Positions 35,376 to 45,062 are shown, numbered from the stretch's first letter. The stretch is 62,184 bases of DNA from an uncultured Saprospiraceae bacterium (GCA_937997635.1 CALLFA010000177.1:1-62184); one strand, 5' to 3'. Numbers and translations: made by a program. Notes: generated by a model from the letters alone, not told the origin.

Positions 35376-37973
35376 TCAATTACAAGATTCAATCAACGCA
35401 TGAAAGAATGCCCCTAATTCTACTTCAAATTCTTCTGTCAGATCGATAAAATCCCCGGCTTTGTATTCAATATTAGACCCTGATTTGATAATATTATTTG
35501 ATTGGATAAATATCATTGCAGATATTGAGTTTGATTCATCTTCATTATTTGTATACGTAATGGAAGTCAGACAGTCTTGATCTACTACTGTACAAGCTGC
35601 TGTGTTGACGATAAGTCTTGGGTGTTTATTACTATCCCCAAATTCAGATGATGCAAAGGCCATGTCATTACCACCAGGCGAATGTACGAGTATAAGACTA
35701 AATTGTCCCGTGTTCGTCAAGCCATTTAAATCTGTCGTGTATTCTTGACTGTCACTAAAATTGCCCGACATCGATCCTACCAATACATCTTGCCCAGGTG
35801 CATTAGCTATTGTCAAAGAAGATTCGGACCAAGCGACATTGTTACTTGCATATATTTGTACGGTTCCGTTTCCAGAGTCAGACTCTTGTGTCAGTTGCAA
35901 CTGTATATTTTCTATAGGACTTGTTATCGAACTTAGGTCAAATTTCAAATAGGATGTACGATTACCATTCTCTACTCTAAGAATTGTATTATTGAACACA
36001 GAATTGCCTTGTAGATACGCATCTTCTAAAGCTACTATCTCTGTTTCCGTATTAGGAACTTCTCCTTCACAAGCGCAACTAGAGACATACACATCATTTT
36101 CTGTACATGGGTCACCGTCATCACAAGGGCTACCAATCAGACCATTATCAAATTCTGGACAAGTATCTTCCGCGTCACAGATCCCGTCATTGTCGCTATC
36201 TATCAGCTGACCAACGCAAATACATGAAGCATCAGTCACATCATTAATGGTACAATCATTTCCGTCATCACAAGCAAGACCAGCACCAGTACAACAATTA
36301 TCCCACGATACTTCTGTGATACTGATCCAATCATTTTCAGAATTTCCCAGACCTATGATGCGTATTTTGGTTGCTGAGATTGCAGGGAAGTCAAATCGTT
36401 CTAAAGCCAAGGTATTGCCGCTGGAAACGACTCCATCCAATACTTGTATCCACTGTCCATTTGTATTCTGGATATCTACATCGAAGGTTGCTGTTCGTTC
36501 ATTACCCCTATGAAAAGCAACGTTAAGGCAACTTAATGTTGTCGTTGATGGAAGGCAGTACTGGATTTTTTCTCCGATACCAAAAGCAGACCATCGTGTC
36601 GAAAAGTCATCATCCAAGGTATTTTCTGCAACGTTAAGTTCTTGTGCGGAAGATGAAATTGCTGGGAGACATTCACAAAAGTCAGGCACTCCGTTTTGAT
36701 TTGAATCCAAATTATCATCTTCGCCCGGACACTGGTCTTGTAAGTCACATATGCCATCATTATCATCATCATCTAAAAGTGTGCCTGCGCAATTACAACC
36801 ACCTACGATGACATCATTCACTGTACAGACATTGCCATCATCGCAAGGGTCTCCAACAATATCGCAGCTGCATGCTACAGGATAAAAAGTGCCACAAGTA
36901 GGTGCTGGCCAATTCGTCTGGTCTGGATCACCATAACCCGTGTAGGTATAGACAACGTTAGGCGTTGCAAATTCAACTCTATTTTCTCGATAATCAAATG
37001 TTGTGTTATTAAAAATTATATTTCTAGGACCTGGTATATCATGACCAAACTGTGCCCCTCCTGTTGCAAAGACGCCCCAAGTATGCCAAGACGGCCTAAG
37101 AATTGTATTTTGCTCGACCAAATTACGTCCATCATCTCCGTTGTGGTAATTGACATCTCCTTCTATGCGATTTCTAAAGATAACGTTATACTCAGCACCG
37201 CCTTGGATAGTAAAATGGCGAATCTTTCTGACGGTCGATCCAGTAACTAAGTTATAGTCTCCTCTAATATCAAAATAACCTTCACCACCACCACCTTTAT
37301 TGTAACAGTTATCAACCAATGAATTACGAAAAGTATTGTGATTGCCAAACATTTCAATAGGATCTGAACCACTATTAATCGCTTCAATATTGTCTACCCA
37401 GTTATGACTCCCTGAAAATCGGACCAGTGTATTACTATAACCAGGCTTGTCATTTTGAAAACAAGGACTACAGAATCCACCATCCTCAAATCCAGAACGG
37501 TGTTCGACTGGCGGATCAGGGAAAGCTTCGTACACTAATCTTAAATCCTCAAGACCAGCATCATTGACACCATTACCGAATATAATTGTTGAACCTCCTT
37601 TTATATCTACACTTAGTTTTACACCGCTCTTGCTTTGCCCACGAAGTACAACATTATCTCTCATGTTGATAGCATTGGTGACAGAATACACTCCGTTGGT
37701 TAACAATACAACTCCGGCACCTCCATTATCAATGGCGCTCTGTATATTGTCTCCAGGAGAAAGTGTGGCTTTTATGTTTGTAATGTTAGGAATACCTCCA
37801 TTCCTGCCCGCAGTCACGAATTCCATTATTTCTGGATACTCAGGATCGTAGCATGACGAATTTTCAGAGCAATCGCTTCCTCCAATGTCTACAGGGTCTG
37901 CGTCAATTTGACTGTGGACTGTGCCAATAAAAAAAGAAAAAAACAGTAGGAAGATTATGTATGTGACTTTCAT
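35376..37973 (-). CDS. Secreted multidomain right-handed beta-helix protein (putative polysaccharide lyase) with TSP3, discoidin-like and CBM96-like modules
   Basis: An 865-aa exoprotein. In order: signal peptide (1-21); a pectate-lyase-like beta-helix (about 50-340; N-I-Q-S-A-I-D, N-V-V-L-R-G-Q, many N-N-T/R-N-R turns); Cys-rich C-D-D-G-x-x-C-T-x-N-D units alternating with TSP3 calcium repeats (D-N-D-G-I-C-D); a discoidin-like domain (about 435-565, W-S-A-F-G-I-G); a CBM96/DNRLRE-like module (about 646-788, L-E-D-A-Y-L-Q-G); and the Cys-X-COOH module ending S-C-N. It probably cleaves or binds an acidic polysaccharide such as alginate or pectin outside the cell. I cannot point to catalytic residues. 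Its modules are nearly duplicated in the next gene. Confidence 0.85.
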   Translation of the reverse strand: MKVTYIIFLLFFSFFIGTVHSQIDADPVDIGGSDCSENSSCYDPEYPEIMEFVTAGRNGGIPNITNIKATLSPGDNIQSAIDNGGAGVVLLTNGVYSVTNAINMRDNVVLRGQSKSGVKLSVDIKGGSTIIFGNGVNDAGLEDLRLVYEAFPDPPVEHRSGFEDGGFCSPCFQNDKPGYSNTLVRFSGSHNWVDNIEAINSGSDPIEMFGNHNTFRNSLVDNCYNKGGGGEGYFDIRGDYNLVTGSTVRKIRHFTIQGGAEYNVIFRNRIEGDVNYHNGDDGRNLVEQNTILRPSWHTWGVFATGGAQFGHDIPGPRNIIFNNTTFDYRENRVEFATPNVVYTYTGYGDPDQTNWPAPTCGTFYPVACSCDIVGDPCDDGNVCTVNDVIVGGCNCAGTLLDDDDNDGICDLQDQCPGEDDNLDSNQNGVPDFCECLPAISSSAQELNVAENTLDDDFSTRWSAFGIGEKIQYCLPSTTTLSCLNVAFHRGNERTATFDVDIQNTNGQWIQVLDGVVSSGNTLALERFDFPAISATKIRIIGLGNSENDWISITEVSWDNCCTGAGLACDDGNDCTINDVTDASCICVGQLIDSDNDGICDAEDTCPEFDNGLIGSPCDDGDPCTENDVYVSSCACEGEVPNTETEIVALEDAYLQGNSVFNNTILRVENGNRTSYLKFDLSSITSPIENIQLQLTQESDSGNGTVQIYASNNVAWSESSLTIANAPGQDVLVGSMSGNFSDSQEYTTDLNGLTNTGQFSLILVHSPGGNDMAFASSEFGDSNKHPRLIVNTAACTVVDQDCLTSITYTNNEDESNSISAMIFIQSNNIIKSGSNIEYKAGDFIDLTEEFEVELGAFFHALIESCN

Positions 37974-38046
37974 TTCGAAAGGTTTGGTGTTAAATTAATG
38001 GTGTTTTTTGAGTATTAACTTCGTTTACTCAGCTGCCTATTTTACG

Positions 38047-41000
38047 CTAATCGCAGCTGCCAATGTGAGCCAAAAATATGGCATCTTGTCTTACTTCGAA
38101 TCCTTGTGTTAATAAAATTGATTGTCCGGCTTCATACTCTACATCTGATCCAACTGGAATGACATTATTTGATTCGATATATTCAATCGCAAAAATTGAA
38201 TTCGCATTTATCTCATTGTCATCATTAACAACAAACTGCAAGCAATTATCTTGACTGTCACATCCCTGAGAACTGACGATCAGTTTAGGATGCTTACTGC
38301 TTGTAGTAAATTCTGTAGAGGCAAAAGCAACATCATTACCACCAGGACTCTGCACTAGTATCAGACTAAATTGGCCGGTGTTTGTTATGCTTGTAAGGTC
38401 AATTGTATATGACTGTCCGATCGAAAAGGTACCAGTAAATGTACCGACTAACTGATCTTGGCTTGGAGCATTTGAAGAATTGAGCGTTGACTCAGACCAA
38501 TTGACATTATTGCTAGCATATACCTGAATCGTTCCATTGCCTGCATCTGACTCTGTTGATAATTGAAGGCTCATACTTTCAATTGGGTTGCTAATACTAC
38601 TGACGTCAAATTTCATGTATGATACACGATTTCCATTTTCTATTCTCAAAATTTCATTATTAAATAATGCTCCATTTTGCAGATAGGCATCTTCTAATGC
38701 GACAATTTCAGATTCTGTCTCATTCACTCCTACGCAATTACAATTGGAATCAAAGACATCATTGATGGTGCATGAATCGCCATCATCGCAAACTGAACCC
38801 ACAGAACAGTTTTGATTGTCGTCACAGTCCGATTCAGTCAAGCTTAAGTTGGTTGGATTACTCACTGAAGGTAAATACATGACCATACGATCAATGACAT
38901 GATCGTGAGATCGACCAGAAATTTGCATGGTATACGTTCCTGGATTATCAAAGCTTACAAAAATATTGTGGCCATTATTGTCACTTGTGAGTGTCGCCCA
39001 TGTCCATGTTGTTGAAGAAGATAAATATACTTTCAACCATCCATCTGACCCAGCACCAGCAGGATTGGGTGATTGCCCAGATCCAGTTGGATATAATATG
39101 CTTCCGTTCATTTCAGCAAAAAAAGCATCTGCATCGGGAAATCTCAACCAAGAATCATTATGCTCAGTGGTGTTTGAGCCTTGTCCTATGCGATTTCTCC
39201 ATTGAAATCGGTACGTACCAGGAGTCGTAATATCTATTTCTGCTTCAATCAACCCATTGCCTGGTGTCGAAAAATTATCAGCCCCTTTCCACACAAGATG
39301 TCCACCGCCCGTATAACCACTGAATGTAGTCAGTGCTTGCCAGTTTGTTCCTGTAATGTCAATATTTTCAGCCTCGATAACCACTAGGCCATTTGATTCT
39401 ACAAAATTTGGACATGGGTCAGGATCAACTTGTTCACAGCCATCAGGAATTCCATTTCCATTGGTATCAAGGGCATCATCAAAACCAGGGCATTCATCGT
39501 CAATGTCGCAGACGCCATCATTGTCAGTATCCAGTAAGGTTCCCCCAACACATTGGCAATTCGTATCGTAAGTCTCTCCTTCTGTACAGTCATTTCCATC
39601 GTCACAGGCGCTACCAGGTGTACAGGTCGGATTGCAGTCATTATCTACATTGACCACTAACACAGGGTGCTTACTTGAATCTGAAAATTCGGTAGATGCA
39701 AATGCCACATCATTACCACCGGGGCTTTGTACCAATATCAAACTAAACGGATTATTGGTATTGATCCCGGCCAATTGTGCCGTATATGATTGCCCAATAG
39801 CATAATTACCTGTCAATGTTCCTACCAGTATGTCCTGTGAAGGTGCATTTGAAGAAGTTAGATTGGATTCAGACCAATTCGTATTGTTGCTGGCAAAAAT
39901 TTGAATCGTCCCATTACCTGAATCTGATTCAGTAAACAATTCTAATTCGATATTTAGAATTGGATCATTGATTCCAGATAAATCGAATTTTAGGTAACTA
40001 ACTCTGTTGCCATTTTCAATGCGCAGTATATCTATATTTATAGCTGAACCACCTTGCAGATAAGCGTCTTCAAGTGCAATGACATTTAATAAATCTCCAG
40101 ACTCTCCTGCACAGTTGCAGTTAGAATCGTATAAGTCATTTGTGGTACAGCTATCTCCATCATCGCAAGGTGTACCTGCAAGATTATTGTTGCACGAATC
40201 ACAACCATCAGGGATGTTATCAGAATCGCTATCATTGCTATCATCAAAACCTGGACACTGGTCTTCTGCATCACAAACACCATCATTATCATTATCTGGA
40301 AGGGAGGCCCCTAGGCAATTGCAATTATCATCAAATTGATCATTGACGGTGCAATCGTCTCCATCGTTACAAGCAGTTCCTTCTGGCTGGCAAGCCTGTG
40401 TGATTAGTGCAGTCCAATCGTTACCATCTGGTGCGGTCAGCTGATTGGAGATCGACACAGGTGAAGAGAGGTTGCCACCAGTTCGCGGATTATACCATTG
40501 TACCTGCCAGCCTCCTGTTGGAAGATTTATGCTTGTGCTTCCCCCATTTGGACGATATACAGCATAGACTTCATTGGGCTTAACAAATGCAAAATCATCG
40601 CTACTTCCTGTAAGATTATCCATTTCGACCATTTCATGAAATGGTAAATAATTATAGAAGAATTCCAGGGCATGATTTGCGTGTGTATATTTGATGTCTC
40701 TTGTTCTGTGATCTTGACAATTGAGGTCTGTACAACTTGTCTGATAGCCATAGTAAAATTCGACACCACAAGAGCCAGCCATAAGTGCATTCCACACGAC
40801 TTTATGTCTGGTATCTTTAATCGCGTCTGGATCATTATCAATACCGATGCTAGCTGTTCCAGGCTCATCATATCCAACAACCCACTTTTTACCAGCTATT
40901 AAACTATTATCAATAATATCTAAAAGATCATTTCTGTTTCTTGAAAGATTGTTAATGTCTCCTGTTTGTACGGAGGCTCCATCCACAGAACTTGACGGAC

Positions 41001-42198
41001 CATAATGGGCATCATATCGATCTTTTTGGTCAGGAAAGGTGTGAAAGACCAATAAGTGATCATAGGGATCTATTGCTCTTATGTAATCAGCAGTTTGTTG
41101 TATGACCGATGTAGATAGAGTGATTTCTTCACTTAAATTCCAATTAAGAGCTAGGTGATGACCAAATCTAGCGATCAGTTCTCTGTAATAAAGCTTTCGT
41201 TCATTGCCAAACGAATTACCATCCATGATGTTATCGTTTTCCGTCTCCATAGTCTTAAAGTGCATAAACATTCCTCGTCTGTCAGCATATTCAAATATAT
41301 TTTCCCATTGGGCCAGTCTGGAGATATCCATCCTGTCATGATGCACACCATCATTCCATTGTTGGCCATCACCGAATCCATTATACGTAGATACTGGAAC
41401 TCTTAGCAAATGTGGGAATACATTTTCATCATCACCATGAAGGCTAAATGTCAGGAAGGAAAATACATTCATACCCTTATTACTTAGGTAGTTGATTGCG
41501 CCTAGCAATTCGGTCCCACTTCCATTTTTCCAAGTGTATGATTGAGCATCAGCTGCATTGTAATCTTGTTGATGAGGCTGCCAAGATTTTCTACGGTTTC
41601 CTCTGTTAGGTACACTGTCAAAATCATCATAGGCTAGTTTGTTCTCTGGGGCGTCAGCACCTGCTTTTATAAAAAAATCACCTGTTTCCTGATGCTGAAG
41701 ATAGTGCTCTCCGACATAAACTAATCTTCCTTTCCCCCTATGGTCCCTGCCCGTTTTATCTGTAGGAGCTATAGAAAAACTTCCTGTTGCACCGTCCATA
41801 AATCCAGCAGCATTACCTGCGCCAGAAGATAAATCCAGGGCTACATTACTACCACTTCTAAAAGATGCAGTATATGTCCAAGTACCAGTCCTATCAGGTG
41901 CAAAATGTACTTGCCACTTGTTTCCAGAAGCGGCACTAGATTCGTCAGCGTTTCCATCTGCGGCATAAAAACCAGGAACATTGTAGCTGGTATTACCGTT
42001 TGTGAATGTGACCTGCAATCTATAATCTGTGAATGGATTTGGATTTGCTGTTTCAGATGTTGAAGGTCCATCAAACTCAATGGTTACTTTGTGCCATTTT
42101 TTTAATTCACCAGAGACAGTGCCTTGGTTTTGTCCCAAAACGAACGTAGAGGTCAAAAGAATAAAAAGAATTACTGGGGATAGTAAAAAGTTTTTCAT
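38047..42198 (-). CDS. Secreted giant glycoside hydrolase-like protein (DUF5060/TIM barrel) with CBM96-like and TSP3 modules
   Basis: A 1383-aa exoprotein. Signal peptide (1-22); DUF5060 beta-sandwich (about 30-130, K-W-H-K-V-T-I-E-F-D-G-P); a TIM-barrel glycosidase domain (about 155-560) with acid/base-like Glu357/358 in N-L-S-E-E and likely nucleophile Glu445 in G-Y-D-E-P-G; a small collagen-binding-like beta domain (to about 600); C-D-D-G/TSP3 linkers; a CBM96-like module (about 704-850); a malectin/CBM6-like carbohydrate module (about 930-1128); a second CBM96-like module (about 1163-1306); and the Cys-X-COOH module ending S-C-D. Substrate unknown; the repeated CBM96-like units hint at alginate or another marine glycan. 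Adjacent to the beta-helix protein, 73 bp apart. Confidence 0.85.
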   Translation of the reverse strand: MKNFLLSPVILFILLTSTFVLGQNQGTVSGELKKWHKVTIEFDGPSTSETANPNPFTDYRLQVTFTNGNTSYNVPGFYAADGNADESSAASGNKWQVHFAPDRTGTWTYTASFRSGSNVALDLSSGAGNAAGFMDGATGSFSIAPTDKTGRDHRGKGRLVYVGEHYLQHQETGDFFIKAGADAPENKLAYDDFDSVPNRGNRRKSWQPHQQDYNAADAQSYTWKNGSGTELLGAINYLSNKGMNVFSFLTFSLHGDDENVFPHLLRVPVSTYNGFGDGQQWNDGVHHDRMDISRLAQWENIFEYADRRGMFMHFKTMETENDNIMDGNSFGNERKLYYRELIARFGHHLALNWNLSEEITLSTSVIQQTADYIRAIDPYDHLLVFHTFPDQKDRYDAHYGPSSSVDGASVQTGDINNLSRNRNDLLDIIDNSLIAGKKWVVGYDEPGTASIGIDNDPDAIKDTRHKVVWNALMAGSCGVEFYYGYQTSCTDLNCQDHRTRDIKYTHANHALEFFYNYLPFHEMVEMDNLTGSSDDFAFVKPNEVYAVYRPNGGSTSINLPTGGWQVQWYNPRTGGNLSSPVSISNQLTAPDGNDWTALITQACQPEGTACNDGDDCTVNDQFDDNCNCLGASLPDNDNDGVCDAEDQCPGFDDSNDSDSDNIPDGCDSCNNNLAGTPCDDGDSCTTNDLYDSNCNCAGESGDLLNVIALEDAYLQGGSAINIDILRIENGNRVSYLKFDLSGINDPILNIELELFTESDSGNGTIQIFASNNTNWSESNLTSSNAPSQDILVGTLTGNYAIGQSYTAQLAGINTNNPFSLILVQSPGGNDVAFASTEFSDSSKHPVLVVNVDNDCNPTCTPGSACDDGNDCTEGETYDTNCQCVGGTLLDTDNDGVCDIDDECPGFDDALDTNGNGIPDGCEQVDPDPCPNFVESNGLVVIEAENIDITGTNWQALTTFSGYTGGGHLVWKGADNFSTPGNGLIEAEIDITTPGTYRFQWRNRIGQGSNTTEHNDSWLRFPDADAFFAEMNGSILYPTGSGQSPNPAGAGSDGWLKVYLSSSTTWTWATLTSDNNGHNIFVSFDNPGTYTMQISGRSHDHVIDRMVMYLPSVSNPTNLSLTESDCDDNQNCSVGSVCDDGDSCTINDVFDSNCNCVGVNETESEIVALEDAYLQNGALFNNEILRIENGNRVSYMKFDVSSISNPIESMSLQLSTESDAGNGTIQVYASNNVNWSESTLNSSNAPSQDQLVGTFTGTFSIGQSYTIDLTSITNTGQFSLILVQSPGGNDVAFASTEFTTSSKHPKLIVSSQGCDSQDNCLQFVVNDDNEINANSIFAIEYIESNNVIPVGSDVEYEAGQSILLTQGFEVRQDAIFLAHIGSCD

Positions 42199-42206
42199 CA
42201 GGTGTG

Positions 42207-42214
42207 CAAATTTA
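42207..42214 (-). promoter_or_regulatory. -7 promoter element of the giant glycosidase gene
   Basis: On the minus strand TAAATTTG matches TAnnTTTG and ends 8 nt before the ATG at 42198. No -33 TTG is visible at 19 bp, so the promoter may need an activator. Confidence 0.55.
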
Positions 42215-42390
42215 TTATGACTATATAGCCAATTTAAACTTAAGCAAAATTATGGAAAATTTAATAGCAGACCTTCAAACTTTTATTGAATAAATTTTGC
42301 GTTGGTCTATCGTTGATCGTAGTCTAGTTTTAGTCTAGTTTCTTGAAGGCAACTATTTTGAAGGTCCTTAAATTCCTTTCTTGATATAAA

Positions 42391-42422
42391 AAAGCGTCTC
42401 CAATTTTCACTAGAGACGCTTT
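42391..42422 (-). terminator. Terminator of the rplM-rpsI-rpsB-tsf operon
   Basis: AAAGCGTCTC (42391-42400) pairs perfectly with GAGACGCTTT (42413-42422) over a 12-nt loop. On the minus strand it is followed by a T-run and lies 36 bp after the tsf stop codon. It closes the ribosomal operon before the exoprotein genes. Confidence 0.8.
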
Positions 42423-42457
42423 CTTACGTTATTTTATTTGTTTAGAGTTAGAGTAGA

Positions 42458-43435
42458 TTATCCTACTGCTACTCTTTTAAACTCTATGACTGATGCACCT
42501 TCGCTGAATTCAGCAATAGCTGCTTCTACACTCTTGCTATCGTCTAGTGCATAATTCTGATTCAACAAACAATGTTCCTTATCTAGGAGAGTATTATCTG
42601 CGACGAATCTCTCTAATTTTCCAGGAAGAATTTTATCCCAAATCTGCTCAGGCTTGCCTTCTGCTTTCAGTTCTTCTCTGATGCTGTCTGCAGCTGCATT
42701 CATCACGTCATCCGTAAGTTGAACTTGACTCACAAACTTTGGTACATTAAGTAAATGCTTACCTAGACGCTCGCGCTCTTCATTTTCAATTTTTATTTGA
42801 TTCTGGTAAGCTTCCGTTTCCTTAGCTATGTAATCAGCTTCGAATTGAGTATAGTGAAGAATAGAAGGACTCATTGCAGCAATGTGCATAGCCATTCCTT
42901 TGAAGAACTGATCCGCACCTTCTTTTCCACCATCTTTATAAGATACCAAAACACCAATTTTAGAACCTGCATGTATGTATGAGGCTATGTTTTCACCTTC
43001 TAAGACTTCATAGTTAGCTGCTTCAATCTTCTCTCCTATTTTTCCTGTATAGTCTATCAATTTATCGGCAACGGTAGCATCTTCGAGTGGAAGAGTCAAA
43101 AGTGCTTCTTTATTTGCTGGAAGATTCTCCAAAGCCACATTCGCTATACTTTTAACGAATTGTTGGAAGTCTTCATTCTTAGCTACGAAATCTGTTTCGC
43201 AACTCACACTCACTACTATTCCTTTAGAATTATCATCATTGGTAACCGCTACGACTACACCTTCATTCGCTTCTCTGTCTGCTCTTTTAGCAGCCACTTT
43301 CTGACCTTTCTTTCTAAGATAATCAATTGCGCCTTCCAAATCTCCACCAGATTCTGTAAGGGCTTTTTTGCAATCCATCATCCCGGCTCCAGTCATGTCC
43401 CTCAACTTCTTGACGTCTTGTGCTGAAATACTCAT
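42458..43435 (-). CDS. tsf: Elongation factor Ts
   Basis: A 325-aa translation elongation factor that exchanges nucleotide on EF-Tu. The N-terminal UBA-like module (V-K-K-L-R-D-M-T-G-A-G-M-M-D-C-K-K-A-L) and the core motif C-E-T-D-F-V-A-K are clear; the second half carries the dimerisation region. The length is normal for Bacteroidota, which have a longer form. It is 35 bp downstream of rpsB in the same operon and is followed by the terminator at 42391. Confidence 0.97.
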   Translation of the reverse strand: MSISAQDVKKLRDMTGAGMMDCKKALTESGGDLEGAIDYLRKKGQKVAAKRADREANEGVVVAVTNDDNSKGIVVSVSCETDFVAKNEDFQQFVKSIANVALENLPANKEALLTLPLEDATVADKLIDYTGKIGEKIEAANYEVLEGENIASYIHAGSKIGVLVSYKDGGKEGADQFFKGMAMHIAAMSPSILHYTQFEADYIAKETEAYQNQIKIENEERERLGKHLLNVPKFVSQVQLTDDVMNAAADSIREELKAEGKPEQIWDKILPGKLERFVADNTLLDKEHCLLNQNYALDDSKSVEAAIAEFSEGASVIEFKRVAVG

Positions 43436-43470
43436 TTGTTACAATTTTAGCTTTTAAAAAATAATGTTAA

Positions 43471-44190
43471 TTAACTAGCTGGTGCTGTTTCCTCTTTCAT
43501 CTTCTTTCTCTCAGCCAAACCTTCTTTGATTGCATTTGCTACATATTCTGTAACTACTTTAATAGATTTAGATGCATCGTCGTTTGCTGGTATTGGAAAG
43601 TCAACTTGGTTAGGATCAGAATTTGTATCCACCATCGCGAAAGTCTTAATGTTCAGCTTGGTAGCTTCTTTTATCGCAATGTGCTCATGCACTGTATCAA
43701 CAATAAATATTGCTGCAGGAAGACGGTTCAATTTTGAAATACCGCTAAGCACTTTTTCTAGTTTTGCTTTCTCTCTTGAAAGAGTCAATTTTTCTTTTTT
43801 AGTCAAAGAAGTTGCTTGACCACCTGCCAACATCTTTTCAATATTCTGCATTTTCTTTACAGATCTTCTGATGGTAGCAAAGTTTGTCATCATGCCTCCC
43901 AACCATCTGTCAGTCACATATGGCATGTTGATCTCTTCAGCGGCAGATCTTACGATATCTCTCGCTTGTTTTTTTGTCGCAACAAACATGATTTTTCTTC
44001 CTGACTTAGCTATTTGTTTCATAGCTGATGCAGCTTTTTCCATGCATTCCATCGTACGATTTAAATCGATGATGTGAATTCCTTTTCTTTCCATGAAAAT
44101 GTAAGGCTTCATCTTTGGATTCCACTTTTTCTTCATGTGGCCAAAGTGAGCACCTGCATCTAACAATTCTTTATATTCTGGCTTATTCAT
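43471..44190 (-). CDS. rpsB: 30S ribosomal protein S2
   Basis: A 239-aa S2 protein. Recognisable blocks are L-L-D-A-G-A-H-F-G-H near the N-terminus, I-H-I-I-D-L, V-A-T-K-K-Q-A, D-R-W-L-G-G-M-M-T-N and the C-terminal I-P-A-N-D-D-A. S2 binds the 30S back surface late in assembly. Lies 36 bp after rpsI and 35 bp before tsf. Confidence 0.97.
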   Translation of the reverse strand: MNKPEYKELLDAGAHFGHMKKKWNPKMKPYIFMERKGIHIIDLNRTMECMEKAASAMKQIAKSGRKIMFVATKKQARDIVRSAAEEINMPYVTDRWLGGMMTNFATIRRSVKKMQNIEKMLAGGQATSLTKKEKLTLSREKAKLEKVLSGISKLNRLPAAIFIVDTVHEHIAIKEATKLNIKTFAMVDTNSDPNQVDFPIPANDDASKSIKVVTEYVANAIKEGLAERKKMKEETAPAS

Positions 44191-44226
44191 TTTTTACAAT
44201 TAAAAAGGATATAAAATAATAGTGCA

Positions 44227-44613
44227 TTAACGCTTTGAAAACTGGAAGCTCTTTCTTGCTTTAGGCTTACCGTATTTCTTACGTTCAACAACTCTGGCAT
44301 CCCTCATTAAGTACTTTTTCGCCTTTAGAGGTTTTCTGAAATCTTCGTTCAACTGAACCAAGGCTCTGGAGATAGCCATTCTGATTGCTTCAGCTTGACC
44401 TTTGAATCCACCACCTTTGACATTTGCTTTGATGTCGTATTGACCTTCTGTTTCTACAGTCGTGAAAGGATCAGTAATGGATAACTGCATATTTGGTATA
44501 GGAAAATATTCCTTGTAATCTTTGCCGTTAACCGTAATCACACCAGTACCAGCCTTCATATATATTCTAGCTACAGATGCTTTACGTCGACCGATTGTAT
44601 TAATCATGTCCAT
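44227..44613 (-). CDS. rpsI: 30S ribosomal protein S9
   Basis: A 128-aa S9 protein with I-G-R-R-K-A-S-V-A-R near the start, G-G-G-F-K-G-Q-A-E-A-I-R and the basic C-terminal tail ending K-P-K-A-R-K-S-F-Q-F-S-K-R that reaches the P-site tRNA. Two ATGs (44613 and 44607) are possible; the first gives the M-D-M-I-N-T-I-G-R-R form usual in Bacteroidota. Only 2 bp separate it from the rplM stop. Confidence 0.97.
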   Translation of the reverse strand: MDMINTIGRRKASVARIYMKAGTGVITVNGKDYKEYFPIPNMQLSITDPFTTVETEGQYDIKANVKGGGFKGQAEAIRMAISRALVQLNEDFRKPLKAKKYLMRDARVVERKKYGKPKARKSFQFSKR

Positions 44614-44615
44614 AA

Positions 44616-45062
44616 TTAGGATATTTTAAGTTCTTCAGGTTTTTGAGCACTATGTGGGTGTTCGTCGCCTGCATAAACAAATAACTTCTTAAACATCGCT
44701 CTACCTAATTTATTCTTAGGGAGCATTCCTCTGACTGCATTCTCCACAATGAAAAATGGTTTTTTCTCCATCGCTTCTCTGGCAGTTCTCTTTTTCTGAC
44801 CTCCTGGATAACCTGAATAACGTAGATATACTTTGTCATCCATTTTGTTTCCAGTAAACCTGACCTTATCTGCGTTGATCACAATGATGTAATCACCAGT
44901 ATCCACGTGTGGTGTATATTGAGGCTTGTGTTTACCTCTCAACATAGAGGCAATCGTTGAACACATACGTCCAACGATTTGACCTTCAGCATCAATGATG
45001 TGCCATTTTCGGTCTACTTCGTGCTTTTTAGCACTTTGAGTTTTATAACTTAATGTGTTCAC
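44616..45062 (-). CDS. rplM: 50S ribosomal protein L13
   Basis: A 148-aa L13 protein, first gene of the operon. Conserved parts are [29 protein letters not shown] and the [12 protein letters not shown] loop. A strong consensus promoter lies about 50 bp upstream. The leader of about 45 nt is too short for a known ribosomal-protein leader structure, and I see none. Confidence 0.97.
   Translation of the reverse strand: MNTLSYKTQSAKKHEVDRKWHIIDAEGQIVGRMCSTIASMLRGKHKPQYTPHVDTGDYIIVINADKVRFTGNKMDDKVYLRYSGYPGGQKKRTAREAMEKKPFFIVENAVRGMLPKNKLGRAMFKKLFVYAGDEHPHSAQKPEELKIS

Noticed and set aside
38900..41400. Many long frames on the strand opposite to the two exoprotein genes
   Set aside because: They are shadows of strongly biased codons in the Asp/Gly/Cys-rich TSP3 and CBM regions; none has a plausible domain or start context.
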